Origin: Desulfobacteraceae bacterium
Lineage (GTDB): Bacteria > Desulfobacterota > Desulfobacteria > Desulfobacterales > Desulfosalsimonadaceae
Assembly: GCA_021737565.1 (NCBI GenBank)
Contig: JAIPDS010000015.1
Location: 1-38,481, forward strand
Length of the DNA: 38,481 nt
Reading direction: 5' to 3'
The notes below the pieces were generated by a model. The model was not told the origin of the DNA. It searched no databases and was given only the letters and a program-made list of their open reading frames with translations. The position numbers and the translations under genes are program-made. Position 1 is the stretch's first letter; each line of letters begins with the position of its first letter. Shown here in pieces: positions 10,063 through 17,554 of the stretch.

Positions 10063-11156
10063 ATGCTCACCTCCCGGCGATCCGGGTTCACGACCGCCGT
10101 ATCAAGATGCATGGGTTGAAAATCAGAAGCTTTATCACGGTCGGGCAGTATATAATCAAGACCGCATACCTCGGAGGAAAAAACGTATGTTCCCGGGTTG
10201 CCTCCCACCACCCCGGGACGCAGCTTCTTTCTGTCCTGGGCCATAAACATGGTGTTATCCGGCAACACTCCTATTACGCAGTTTGGCCCGTCTATTATCA
10301 GCTTTCTGCAGGTGCGCTTAAGGTGCTTTAAAAACTCGCCGTTTGGATGCGATTCCAGGTCCCCGTCCTGCAGGGGGGTAATTACATGCTTATAGGCCTC
10401 CACCCCCAAACCCAGGTGTTTTAAGGTATAATGAAGAATATGAACAAATACTTCGGAATCAGAATAAAAGCCGGTATATCCCGGCTCTGCCCTGGATCTT
10501 AAATACTGCCTGATAGGCACAAATGCGGTATTTTCACCGTTTGTCATGGTGGAAAAGCCCTGAATAAAAAAGGGATGACAGGCATACAGGTCAATGGCGT
10601 AATTTGTGTTCTGCCTGCCCTGGGCCATAATAATCCTGGCATTTAACTTCTCGTTTCCCAGCTCCAGGTATTTGCCCACAGCAAGGGGATCGCCTATTTC
10701 CTTTATCATTATGGTATCCGGCCAGAAGGAAAAAACGATCATGTCCTTGTTTTCCCTGCCCATTTCCTGGAGGGTAAGCCGGATGCCAACCAGCCGGGCC
10801 TCTTTTTCCTCCCGGGACAGCTCCTCCCATTCCTCTGGGTATTCATAGGCCCGGATCAGGTACATGTCCCGCCTGGGCACTCCGGGGGGCGGCACCTTTG
10901 GGACCTTTATCGTGATCTTGTACTTGGTCAAAAAACCCATGTTGATCATATAGGAATCCAGGCGCTTAATACCCGGCTCCGTAAAAATACCGGACAAAAT
11001 AGGTTCATCTTTCATTTCTTCAAGCGGCCCGCCAAGATCCCTTAAAAAAAGGCCCACCCCGGAGCCGTCATGCCCCTCGCGCATTACATCCAGGGCGTTT
11101 AGGGCGGTCATCGGGGAAACAGGTGTGTCGCTTGTAATTGCAACGAGCCTGCACAT
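10026..11156 (-). CDS. Glutamate synthase glutaminase (class II GATase) subunit
   Basis: Separate amidotransferase subunit of the split glutamate synthase; hydrolyses glutamine and passes ammonia to the FMN subunit. The 376-residue product begins MCRLVAI, so Cys2 becomes the N-terminal nucleophile after methionine removal, as in GltB-type Ntn hydrolases that have no propeptide. Further class II features are the HDGSGVGLFL stretch near residues 34-43 and EVFVHILHYTL near 240. A good AGGAG ribosome binding site lies upstream. It is first of the three-gene glutamate synthase run, so the AT-rich gap 11157-11373 should hold the promoter; I could not pick a convincing -35/-10 pair there. Confidence 0.9.
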   Translation of the reverse strand: MCRLVAITSDTPVSPMTALNALDVMREGHDGSGVGLFLRDLGGPLEEMKDEPILSGIFTEPGIKRLDSYMINMGFLTKYKITIKVPKVPPPGVPRRDMYLIRAYEYPEEWEELSREEKEARLVGIRLTLQEMGRENKDMIVFSFWPDTIMIKEIGDPLAVGKYLELGNEKLNARIIMAQGRQNTNYAIDLYACHPFFIQGFSTMTNGENTAFVPIRQYLRSRAEPGYTGFYSDSEVFVHILHYTLKHLGLGVEAYKHVITPLQDGDLESHPNGEFLKHLKRTCRKLIIDGPNCVIGVLPDNTMFMAQDRKKLRPGVVGGNPGTYVFSSEVCGLDYILPDRDKASDFQPMHLDTAVVNPDRREVSICRQMQRLPRLH

Positions 11157-11294
11157 TTTTGCTTACTCCTATTTGTTAGAATAAAATTCGGGCAAAATTC
11201 ATAAAGCAAGACCCGTACCAATTTATAATTTTAACTTCACTTCTTAAAATTGCCACGATTTGGGATTATTACGACAGGATGGATTTTTATGGGC

Positions 11295-11310
11295 TTAACA
11301 ATTTTGTTAA
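11295..11310. promoter_or_regulatory. 16-bp imperfect palindrome upstream of the glutamate synthase operon
   Basis: TTAACAATTTTGTTAA is symmetric except for its central pair. It lies about 140 bp upstream of the glutaminase subunit start, in an AT-rich gap otherwise empty of genes (11157-11373). It could be an operator or chance in AT-rich DNA. Confidence 0.25.
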
Positions 11311-11373
11311 AATTAATACATTTCTTTTACAAAAACGTAAATTCAATTGAGAATCCGGAAGGATTAATCCCGG

Positions 11374-12603
11374 TCAGGAAAAAGCCCCGCCTTCTTCCCC
11401 CATGACAGAGGGATCAAAAAGCTCGGGGAAATAGTACCTTAACACGTGGGCGGGAAAACCTATCCTTAAAGGAGCCCTGTGGGAATCCGAGTGTACCAGG
11501 CCTTCTGCAATGAGCCTGCTTACAATGCGCCTGGCGTTTCTTCTGCTCTGGTGCCCCATGTCCATAATCGGTCCGGCCTCGCCTCTTGGGATCTCCCCCC
11601 TGAAAAACAGGGCCTTTAAAAGACGGCCGGCCCGCGAATCCAGAGAAGCCAGAGAACCCATGGGTTCCTGCCTGTCTTTCATATACATATCAATCCTGGT
11701 ATCTATCCTGTCCAGGGCAAGGACCCTTTCCATAAACCGCACCTGATCAAGGCAGGTTTCAAGGAAAAACATGCAGAAATCGGCAAAAAACGCCTGGTCA
11801 AAGCCGGTCTTCTCGGAGTTTGGCGAATCTGCGGACTGAAGATTTGTCATGTACCACTGCTTGTTCCTGGAAAAACCCCTGGAAAGCGACCACAGGTTGC
11901 CCCTGTTAATGCCGGCAAGGGCCATGTAGAGCCCTGAAAAAAGACGCGCCACCCTGCCGTTTCCGTCCCTGAAGGGGTGAAGCCAGGTAAGCCGGTGATG
12001 GGAAGCTGCCGCGGCCAGAAGTTTTTCATCGCCGTGAAAATTTTCCTGGTGATAGAGAAGTTCGAACTCCCGGTATTTTTCTTCCAGGCCCCCGGGGCCG
12101 GGACCGTGAGGCGTCCTTCCTCCGTCCATGGAAACCTCTGCATCACGCATCTTTCCGGGCATTACCCTGTATCCCGTAAATCCTCCGCCGCTGTGGGTAA
12201 AAAGGTGCTCTTGGGGAAGCATTTCGTAAAACGAGCTGTGTATGCGCGAAACATAGTCGAATGAGCAGATATTTTCAGGAGGATCTGAAACAATTTCCCG
12301 CATCAGGCGCCTTTCCGTCTCCACGTGGGCCGCACAGAGCTGCTGGGCATATCGCTTTTCACTGTCCTGGGAAAACTTTTTGTTAAGCGCTGCTTCAATA
12401 TCGACTACAGAAGTCTTGTGCCCCTCTATGAGATTGGAATAATAACTGTTCAAAAACCTGAGCCTGTCGCCCAGGGCCTTTGCGGTCTCCGGCGCTATCC
12501 TGCCTTCAAGAGTGGCAGAAGAGACTATGACCTCCTGGGCCGCATCCTTTAATTCCCCGAGACGGACTGCCGGCAAGGCCGGGTATAGCGAAAAATCGCT
12601 CAT
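11374..12603 (-). CDS. Fic-domain protein with winged-helix-like C-terminus (probable AMPylase)
   Basis: Fic enzymes transfer AMP or related groups to hydroxyl side chains of target proteins. The 409-residue product has the complete active-site motif HPFRDGNGRVAR at 209-220 (catalytic His209). An upstream S-x-x-x-E-G motif (SNLIEG, 56-61) fits the inhibitory helix of class II Fic proteins, whose glutamate blocks ATP. The region 330-372 (RRNARRIVSRLIAEGLV) reads like a winged-helix DNA-binding domain, common in this Fic group and compatible with autoregulation. A pair of 21-bp direct repeats sits 30 and 97 bp upstream of the start. It is a lone gene between the glutamate synthase operon and a repeat-rich gap. 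The target protein is unknown. Confidence 0.93.
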   Translation of the reverse strand: MSDFSLYPALPAVRLGELKDAAQEVIVSSATLEGRIAPETAKALGDRLRFLNSYYSNLIEGHKTSVVDIEAALNKKFSQDSEKRYAQQLCAAHVETERRLMREIVSDPPENICSFDYVSRIHSSFYEMLPQEHLFTHSGGGFTGYRVMPGKMRDAEVSMDGGRTPHGPGPGGLEEKYREFELLYHQENFHGDEKLLAAAASHHRLTWLHPFRDGNGRVARLFSGLYMALAGINRGNLWSLSRGFSRNKQWYMTNLQSADSPNSEKTGFDQAFFADFCMFFLETCLDQVRFMERVLALDRIDTRIDMYMKDRQEPMGSLASLDSRAGRLLKALFFRGEIPRGEAGPIMDMGHQSRRNARRIVSRLIAEGLVHSDSHRAPLRIGFPAHVLRYYFPELFDPSVMGEEGGAFS

Positions 12604-12632
12604 GATCTTCTCGACAACCTGTTTAATTTATT

Positions 12633-12720
12633 TCCGGTTTTGTGTCCGGTTTACATTTAGCATTAAAGGCATAAAAAAAATTTAATCCGGCTTAAAATGT
12701 CCGGTTCTATGTCTGGTTAT
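12633..12720 (-). promoter_or_regulatory. Paired direct repeats upstream of fic, candidate operators
   Basis: Two near-identical blocks, 12633-12653 and 12700-12720, each hold two copies of TCCGGTT (one is TCTGGTT) spaced 12 bp apart in the form TCCGGTTnTnTGTCYGGTT. A fifth partial copy (TCCGGCT) is at 12686. They begin 30 bp upstream of the fic ATG and bracket the region where its promoter should be. Because 12 bp is close to one helical turn, a protein could bind both copies on the same face. The Fic protein's own C-terminal winged helix is one candidate ligand. Confidence 0.5.
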
Positions 12721-12978
12721 AATATATTTTTAAGCCGGTATCAAGAAAATTTGAAAAAAAACAGAATGAAAATTTATCAGTTCAATGCAGCTATGCCAAC
12801 GGAAATCCTGATGACTGGCAAAACCGCAATCCGGTTACCGGGATGCTGCCCAAGGCGGGACGGTCTTTTCGTCCGCTGCATTCGGGCCTGGCATCTGCAC
12901 GGCGTGCTCCGCCGCGTCCGGCGAACTCGCGCACTGTCGTGCGCTCAAACAAGCGCCGGCCGCTATGGCATTATTATA

Positions 12979-13060
12979 CGAGGAAACTCCTTTTTCGCAC
13001 CGCCGTCAGGGCAACGAAGTGCAATTTCGTAAGAGCGCAAAAAAATGATTTCCTTGGAAG
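12979..13060. repeat. Family C repeat, copy 1
   Basis: The block 12980-13060 aligns with 34814-34894, with near identity from GCACCGCCGTCAGGG through ATTTCCTTGGAAG. In addition 12979-13002 is a perfect 24-of-24 match to the reverse complement of 34757-34780. It lies within the composite element 12820-13410. Confidence 0.8.
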
Positions 13061-13120
13061 GCGGTCCTACGGGGCGGAAATTTTCAGGAGCAGGGTTGAT
13101 CTTTTTGCAGGGACTTTCAA

Positions 13121-13312
13121 GGAAGTCCAAGGTCGGGGGCAGTTTTTGAAGCGACATTGAGCGTTTTCGGGAAAAATTCAGCAAATGCCGGAGCGTAATA
13201 ATTTCAAACTGTTTGAGGCCGACAGGCCGAGTTTTTGAAATTTTAGCGGAGGCATTTGATGAATCCCGAAAACGGTCAGGAGCGAAAAAACTGCCCCGAC
13301 CTTGGACTTCCT
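13121..13312. repeat. Family B palindromic element, long form, copy 1
   Basis: About 192 bp with nested dyads. Outer arms of ~26 bp (GGAAGTCCAAGGTCGGGG at left, its complement ending at 13311) are nearly perfect. Inside are GCGTTTTCGGG and CCCGAAAACGG, then a central hairpin GAGGCCGACAGGCCGAG (13215-13231) flanked by ATTTCAAAC and GTTTTTGAAAT. The same architecture recurs at 36768-36948 with a compensated stem. It is nested in the composite element 12820-13410. Confidence 0.8.
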
Positions 13313-13500
13313 TCCGGCAAAAACTACGGTCAGGTCTCAGGGATGCAGGGCGCAACAGAACTGTCTTGTCCGCATGGCCATCGTCTGCGCCATCGGAATT
13401 TACCCAATAACACAAATGCTGAAGCTTAACTTTTAATTTTAAGTGTTACAATATGCCCGGAATTTATATCTGGAAGCTTCCAAGGACCTGGTCCTGCGAA

Positions 13501-13591
13501 CCTGCGGGGCGGTTAGTGCATCTGCATTATTCCAGCGCAGTGCCCGGCCGAATCCAGAAGACGGTCAGTAGTGAACGAACCGCTCCGCAGG
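13501..13591. repeat. Family B palindromic element, short form, ending 5 bp past the deacetylase stop
   Basis: CCTGCGGGGCGGTT at 13501 pairs with AACCGCTCCGCAGG ending at 13591. Inside are TGCATCTGCATT and ACGGTCAGTAG, which match the family B consensus seen at 21954-22053 and 36768-36948; the long central hairpin is absent. It begins five bases downstream of the polysaccharide deacetylase gene on that gene's strand, so it may act as its transcript terminator or 3'-end stabiliser, though no U-run follows. Two small perfect palindromes, TGGAAGCTTCCA (13471-13482) and AGGACC-T-GGTCCT (13483-13495), come next. Confidence 0.75.
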
Positions 13592-13595
13592 CCCT

Positions 13596-14684
13596 CTATT
13601 CACTGTATTCCGGCATTATCCACACATACGAATACCAGAACCACTTTGATCCGTCTTCAGAAGGTGCTGTAATGGTATACAAGGTGCGCCTTGTTTCAAG
13701 TCTCTCCGTGGAAACCGTCCGAATTTCAAAGGTTCCGTCTTTACGCTTATACTTTGTTTCGCAGTTGGCCCGCCCGCTTACAAAACACTGGAGCCCGCCA
13801 GCCCTGAGTTCCTCATTTTTAACCAGCAGTTTCAATTCAGGAGGATTCTGATCCCGGACAACCGGGTTCTCAGGCTCGGATTCCACCACCCCCAGGGCAT
13901 GCATTTTAATCTTCCCGGTAAAGCTTTCCATTTCTCCATAATTGAAATTCATGGGAAACCTGGGCAGCAGAAACCTGTTGCCCTGCTCATGCATAACTCC
14001 TGATTTCTGGGCTGCTGCAGCCCGGTACCCGTACTTTTTGAGCACCTCTATCATATCCGGATGATATTCCCCGAAAGGATATGCATAAAGATCGGGTGTA
14101 ATTCCAAGATGGTCTTTAAACATCCTGTGCGATCTTTCCAGGTCCTTTTCAAACCTTTTTGCAATATCTTCTTGCCGATGGTTTAAAAAATACTCGTGGG
14201 AATGAGAATGATTGGCCAGTTCAAACCCCTTGTCGCGAAGTTCTGCAAGCTGCGACCAGCTCATGTAATTGGGGCCGCCCACGTGCCTGGTGGGAACAAA
14301 TACAGTTGCTTTATACCCATATTTTTCAAGCAGGGGGACCGCGTTTTCAATTACAGATTTATAAGCATCATCAATGGTCAGCACCGCAGTTTTCTCCGGC
14401 ACCGGCTCCTCTGAATGCAGAAGATCCAAAGCCTCGCCAAGGGTTAGGAGCGTATAATCTTTTTTTTCAAGATATTCCAAGTGCTCTTTAAACTGACTAA
14501 TTGAGACACTGGTGGACGGATACTTATCCTCCATCCCGAAATGGTGATAGACAAATCCCCTTACCTGGCCGGACCCTGAATCATTTTCAGGAGCGGCTCC
14601 CGCAGCAGCCGCACTAAATAAATTCCCAAAAAAAAGTAACATACAGATTATTAAAAATCCGCAAAATAAGTTTTTTCCTGTCAT
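13596..14684 (-). CDS. Polysaccharide deacetylase (NodB-type), exported
   Basis: Carbohydrate esterase family 4 protein that would remove acetyl groups from an envelope or exopolysaccharide. The 362-residue product has an N-terminal hydrophobic signal (LFCGFLIICMLLFFGNLFSAAAAGA), then a NodB domain: motif 1 is TIDDAY (Asp105-Asp106), motif 2 is HSHSH (His159, His163), with YPFGEY further on. The C-terminal ~100 residues are not recognised. I chose the ATG at 14684 because GAGAGGG lies just before it; a longer form from 14714 adds ten residues but has no ribosome binding site. It is divergent from the glucosaminidase gene, another cell-wall enzyme. The substrate cannot be read from the sequence. 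Confidence 0.88.
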   Translation of the reverse strand: MTGKNLFCGFLIICMLLFFGNLFSAAAAGAAPENDSGSGQVRGFVYHHFGMEDKYPSTSVSISQFKEHLEYLEKKDYTLLTLGEALDLLHSEEPVPEKTAVLTIDDAYKSVIENAVPLLEKYGYKATVFVPTRHVGGPNYMSWSQLAELRDKGFELANHSHSHEYFLNHRQEDIAKRFEKDLERSHRMFKDHLGITPDLYAYPFGEYHPDMIEVLKKYGYRAAAAQKSGVMHEQGNRFLLPRFPMNFNYGEMESFTGKIKMHALGVVESEPENPVVRDQNPPELKLLVKNEELRAGGLQCFVSGRANCETKYKRKDGTFEIRTVSTERLETRRTLYTITAPSEDGSKWFWYSYVWIMPEYSE

Positions 14685-14910
14685 AAACCCTCTCAGAACC
14701 AATTTGCCATTCACTCGAAGTGCGGTGTAAACCCCGCCGGTTTTCTTCCAAAATTCATCCAGACCCGTTAAACAAACGTAACCCGGATTAAAGCGTTTTT
14801 CAATCTCATCCGAATTATCCAGCCTCCAAAATGGCTTGAAAAATTACATAAAAAAGTTATTGTATATGCTTTCGGAAATATCAGAAGACCAATATGTATA
14901 AGGAGATATT

Positions 14911-15846
14911 ATGAGGTTCGGCAAAAAAGTGTTTGCCGTGGTTATTGTATGCATTCTTTTTACAGCAGCGGCTTTTTTAAATTCTTGCGGACGGGGGGAT
15001 GCGCAATCAGATATTGATCCGGACAAAATAATCGGGAAGGTGGAACTTCCCCCGCTTAACAATAATAAAAAAGGCGCTCCACGGGAAGCCGGGATAAAAG
15101 AAAAATATGAACGAAAAGGGGCGGAACAGAAAAGCCGGAATCCCCTCCCCAAAAATATCAACACAAAACTTCCCGATTTTACGCAATATAAAGACGTTGA
15201 AACAAAAAAAAAGAAATTCTTCAACTTCCTGCGCCCGATCATCCGCGTGGAAAACCACAAGGTGTTAAAAGAAAGGGCCTATGTGCTGTTAAAATGGCAA
15301 AAGTACAAAAACGGCGAAGAGCTTGTTGAGAAAGAAAAAAAACGCCTTGTCCGGCTTGCGGAAAAATATCGCGTGAAATCGGAATATTCGAAAGGAGGCA
15401 CCTTTTTCAGGGACCTTTTAATCCATATAGACAAGGTACCGGTTGATCTTGCCCTCATACAGGCGGCCAAAGAGTCAGCCTGGGGAACATCCTACTTCGC
15501 CAGGGAGGGCAACAATCTTTTTGGCCAGTGGTGCTTTGAAGAAGGCTGCGGTCTTGTGCCGCGCCGGCGTCCGGAAGGCGCCACTTACGAGGTTAAGGCC
15601 TTTGACGATGTTTCAGATTCGGTAAGAGCATACATACACAATCTCAACTCCCATCCCGCTTACAAGGATCTTCGACTGGAGCGCTACCGGATGCGCCTGG
15701 CAGGCAGGGAACCAGACGGCCATTACATGGCCTCTGGTCTTGAAAAATACTCGGAAATCGGTATTGAATACGTAAGAACAGTCAGACAGATGATCCGGGG
15801 CAATCAACGATTCATGGGCATCCATGATTCAACAGACAGCATATAG
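14911..15846 (+). CDS. Bax-like N-acetylglucosaminidase, probable lipoprotein
   Basis: Peptidoglycan-cleaving enzyme of the glucosaminidase (Bax/FlgJ C-terminal) fold, 311 residues. A signal peptide ends in LNSC, giving a plausible lipidation site at Cys26, so the protein is probably anchored in a membrane. A charged linker (about 30-110) leads to the catalytic domain: Glu188 in AAKESAWGTS is the expected acid, followed by REGNNLFGQWCF and a YIHNLNSHPAY segment typical of Bax. AAGGAG sits ahead of the ATG. It is first of a long plus-strand series and faces the divergent polysaccharide deacetylase, suggesting a shared wall-remodelling theme. Confidence 0.9.
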   Translation: MRFGKKVFAVVIVCILFTAAAFLNSCGRGDAQSDIDPDKIIGKVELPPLNNNKKGAPREAGIKEKYERKGAEQKSRNPLPKNINTKLPDFTQYKDVETKKKKFFNFLRPIIRVENHKVLKERAYVLLKWQKYKNGEELVEKEKKRLVRLAEKYRVKSEYSKGGTFFRDLLIHIDKVPVDLALIQAAKESAWGTSYFAREGNNLFGQWCFEEGCGLVPRRRPEGATYEVKAFDDVSDSVRAYIHNLNSHPAYKDLRLERYRMRLAGREPDGHYMASGLEKYSEIGIEYVRTVRQMIRGNQRFMGIHDSTDSI

Positions 15847-15893
15847 CCCACCCGAAGTCAACAGCCGGTTGGCAGACTGAATAAGGAGGTCTC

Positions 15894-16976
15894 ATGCCGC
15901 TGTTAGATAGGCATATAATGAATAATTCCATAGGGCAATGGCTTCTGGCGCTGCTTGCGGTAACTGTTATTACCGGGGCAATAATCCTGATCAGAAAACT
16001 GCTGGCCCGGCATGCATCAAAGGGCGACCCGGCAAAAACCGCCGGAGCCGGCGGGATTTTATTCGAAATCATAGGCCGGACAAAACCTTATGCCCTGTTT
16101 TTCGCCTCCCTCTATCCCGCCTCCCTGATGCTCACCCTTGCCGAACGAGGCAGGAATGTTGCAGCAGGTGTGGCTTTTATAGCAGTTGCCTTCCAGTTCG
16201 GCATTTGGGGTAATTATTTCGTTACTGCAGCCATACGGCGATACATGGGTAAAAAACCCGGGGAGCCTGCGGCCGAATCCGGAATAACCGTGATGACGCT
16301 TCTTGGCAGGGCCGCGCTGTGGATCTTTATTCTCCTGGTAGTCCTTGAAAACACGGGTATAAACGTGGCAACCCTGATTGCAAGCCTTGGTGTGGCCGGT
16401 ATTGCCATAGGCCTTGCCACCCAAAACATTCTGGGAGATCTGTTTGCCTCGCTTTCAATTCTCCTGGACAAGCCTTTTGAAGTGGGCCATTTTATAATAG
16501 TTGGAGAGCATCTTGGAACGGTTGAGAAAATAGGGCTAAAGACCACCCGAATCCGCAGCCTTAGCGGAGAACTCCTGGTATTCGGGAACAACGACCTGCT
16601 GCAGAGCCGGATCCGAAATTTCACCAATTTCAGAGAAAGGAGAGTTGTCTTCACATTTGGCGTCCGCTACAGCACCCCTTCGCTAAAGCTAAAAAAAATT
16701 CCGGAAATCGTCAGAAATATAATAGAAAATATTGAAAATACCAGGTTTGACCGCGCCCACTTCAAGTCCTTCGGCGATTTTTCCCTTGAATTCGAGGTGG
16801 TCTATTATGTTCTCAGCCCGGACTACCTTGTGTATATGGATATTCAGGAAAAAATCAACCTCGGGATTTTCGAAGCATTCGAGGAACAGGGAATCGATTT
16901 CGCGTTTCCCACCCGAACCATACACATCGAGGAAATGGCCGGACAAAAACCTTCCGAAGGGAGGAAAGGAAGTTGA
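15894..16976 (+). CDS. Small-conductance mechanosensitive channel (MscS family)
   Basis: Inner-membrane channel that opens on membrane tension to release solutes during osmotic downshock. The 360 residues contain about five hydrophobic segments, the pore-lining helix of MscS (GVAGIAIGLATQNILGD, about residues 165-181), and the following beta domain (FEVGHFIIVGEHLGTVEKI, then SGELLVFGNNDL). The C-terminal alpha-beta domain ends near residue 340. AAGGAGGT precedes the ATG at 15894; a second in-frame ATG at 15918 is possible. It ends 3 nt before the Nudix gene, so the two are probably co-transcribed. Confidence 0.94.
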   Translation: MPLLDRHIMNNSIGQWLLALLAVTVITGAIILIRKLLARHASKGDPAKTAGAGGILFEIIGRTKPYALFFASLYPASLMLTLAERGRNVAAGVAFIAVAFQFGIWGNYFVTAAIRRYMGKKPGEPAAESGITVMTLLGRAALWIFILLVVLENTGINVATLIASLGVAGIAIGLATQNILGDLFASLSILLDKPFEVGHFIIVGEHLGTVEKIGLKTTRIRSLSGELLVFGNNDLLQSRIRNFTNFRERRVVFTFGVRYSTPSLKLKKIPEIVRNIIENIENTRFDRAHFKSFGDFSLEFEVVYYVLSPDYLVYMDIQEKINLGIFEAFEEQGIDFAFPTRTIHIEEMAGQKPSEGRKGS

Positions 16977-16979
16977 TCA

Positions 16980-17447
16980 ATGGCCTCCAGATCAGCGGGA
17001 CTGCTCATGTACAGGGAAAAAAAAGGTAAAATCGAAGTACTTCTTGTTCATCCGGGCGGCCCTTTCTGGAAAAACAGGGACCAGGGGGCCTGGTCTATTC
17101 CCAAGGGAGAATACGAGGCCGGCGAAGATACCCTTGAGGCCGCAAAACGAGAGTTTGAAGAGGAGCTGGGGTTTCCCGCCCCCTCAAAAGATTTTACAAA
17201 CCTCGGGGAAATCCGCCAAAAAGGCGGTAAAAGGGTATGCGCATGGGCCTTTGAAGGAGACTGCGACCCCTCCCTGATTTCGAGCAACACATTTTCCATG
17301 CAGTGGCCCCCGGGGTCGGCAAAGACAATGGAGTTTCCGGAAGTAGACCGTGCACAGTGGTTTGACCCGGATACGGCCCGGAAAAAAATCAATCCTGCTC
17401 AGACAAATTTTATTGACGCCCTTGAAAATATCCTTAAAAAAGCATAA
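16980..17447 (+). CDS. Nudix hydrolase
   Basis: Small hydrolase of nucleoside diphosphates linked to another moiety. The 155-residue protein carries a complete Nudix box, Gx5Ex7REUxEExGU, at 43-65 (from GEYEAGED to EEELGF). The N-terminus SAGLLMYREKKGKIEVLLVHPGGP and the phrase GAWSIPKGEY resemble Nudix proteins of the diadenosine polyphosphate or NTP pyrophosphohydrolase groups. The substrate is not fixed by the motif. It starts 3 nt after the MscS stop and has GGAAAGGAAG upstream. Confidence 0.92.
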   Translation: MASRSAGLLMYREKKGKIEVLLVHPGGPFWKNRDQGAWSIPKGEYEAGEDTLEAAKREFEEELGFPAPSKDFTNLGEIRQKGGKRVCAWAFEGDCDPSLISSNTFSMQWPPGSAKTMEFPEVDRAQWFDPDTARKKINPAQTNFIDALENILKKA

Positions 17448-17479
17448 ACCTGCTGCCGGAACTGCCGGAAAGATGCCTG

Positions 17480-17494
17480 TTCCGGTTGCCGGAA
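17480..17494. terminator. Small inverted repeat after the Nudix gene
   Basis: TTCCGG-TTG-CCGGAA is a perfect 6-bp stem with a 3-base loop 33 bp after the Nudix stop. Two further copies of GCCGGAA lie just upstream. There is no clear T-run, so termination is weakly supported. Confidence 0.25.
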
Positions 17495-17554
17495 CCTGTT
17501 TAATGCTTATCTTGCCAGAAGAAACACCCTGATATATATTCCGGGAAATTTAAA

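Larger units (their letters stand above)
12820..13410. repeat. Large composite repeat element (family A ends with families B and C nested inside)
   Basis: This stretch is non-coding and mosaic. Its two ends (12825-12892 and 13365-13408) match, in inverted orientation, the two ends of a short element at 22147-22301. The matching blocks include 12861-12892 with 22234-22265 (one mismatch seen) and 13365-13383 with 22172-22190. In the short copy only 43 bp separate the ends; here about 470 bp do. The additional DNA holds a family C block (12979-13060), a 24-bp block shared with 21904-21926, and a long family B palindrome (13121-13312). There is no transposase. I read it as an element into which other repeats have inserted. 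Confidence 0.75.

Noticed and set aside
11221-11280. Possible sigma-54 promoter before the glutamate synthase operon (GTGGCAATTTTAAG on the minus strand)
   Set aside because: The GG and GC dinucleotides at the required -24 and -12 spacing are not both present.
12963-13415. A 150-codon open frame on the minus strand in the repeat-rich gap
   Set aside because: It is made entirely of repeat families that recur elsewhere in inverted orientation, has no ribosome binding site and no recognisable domain.
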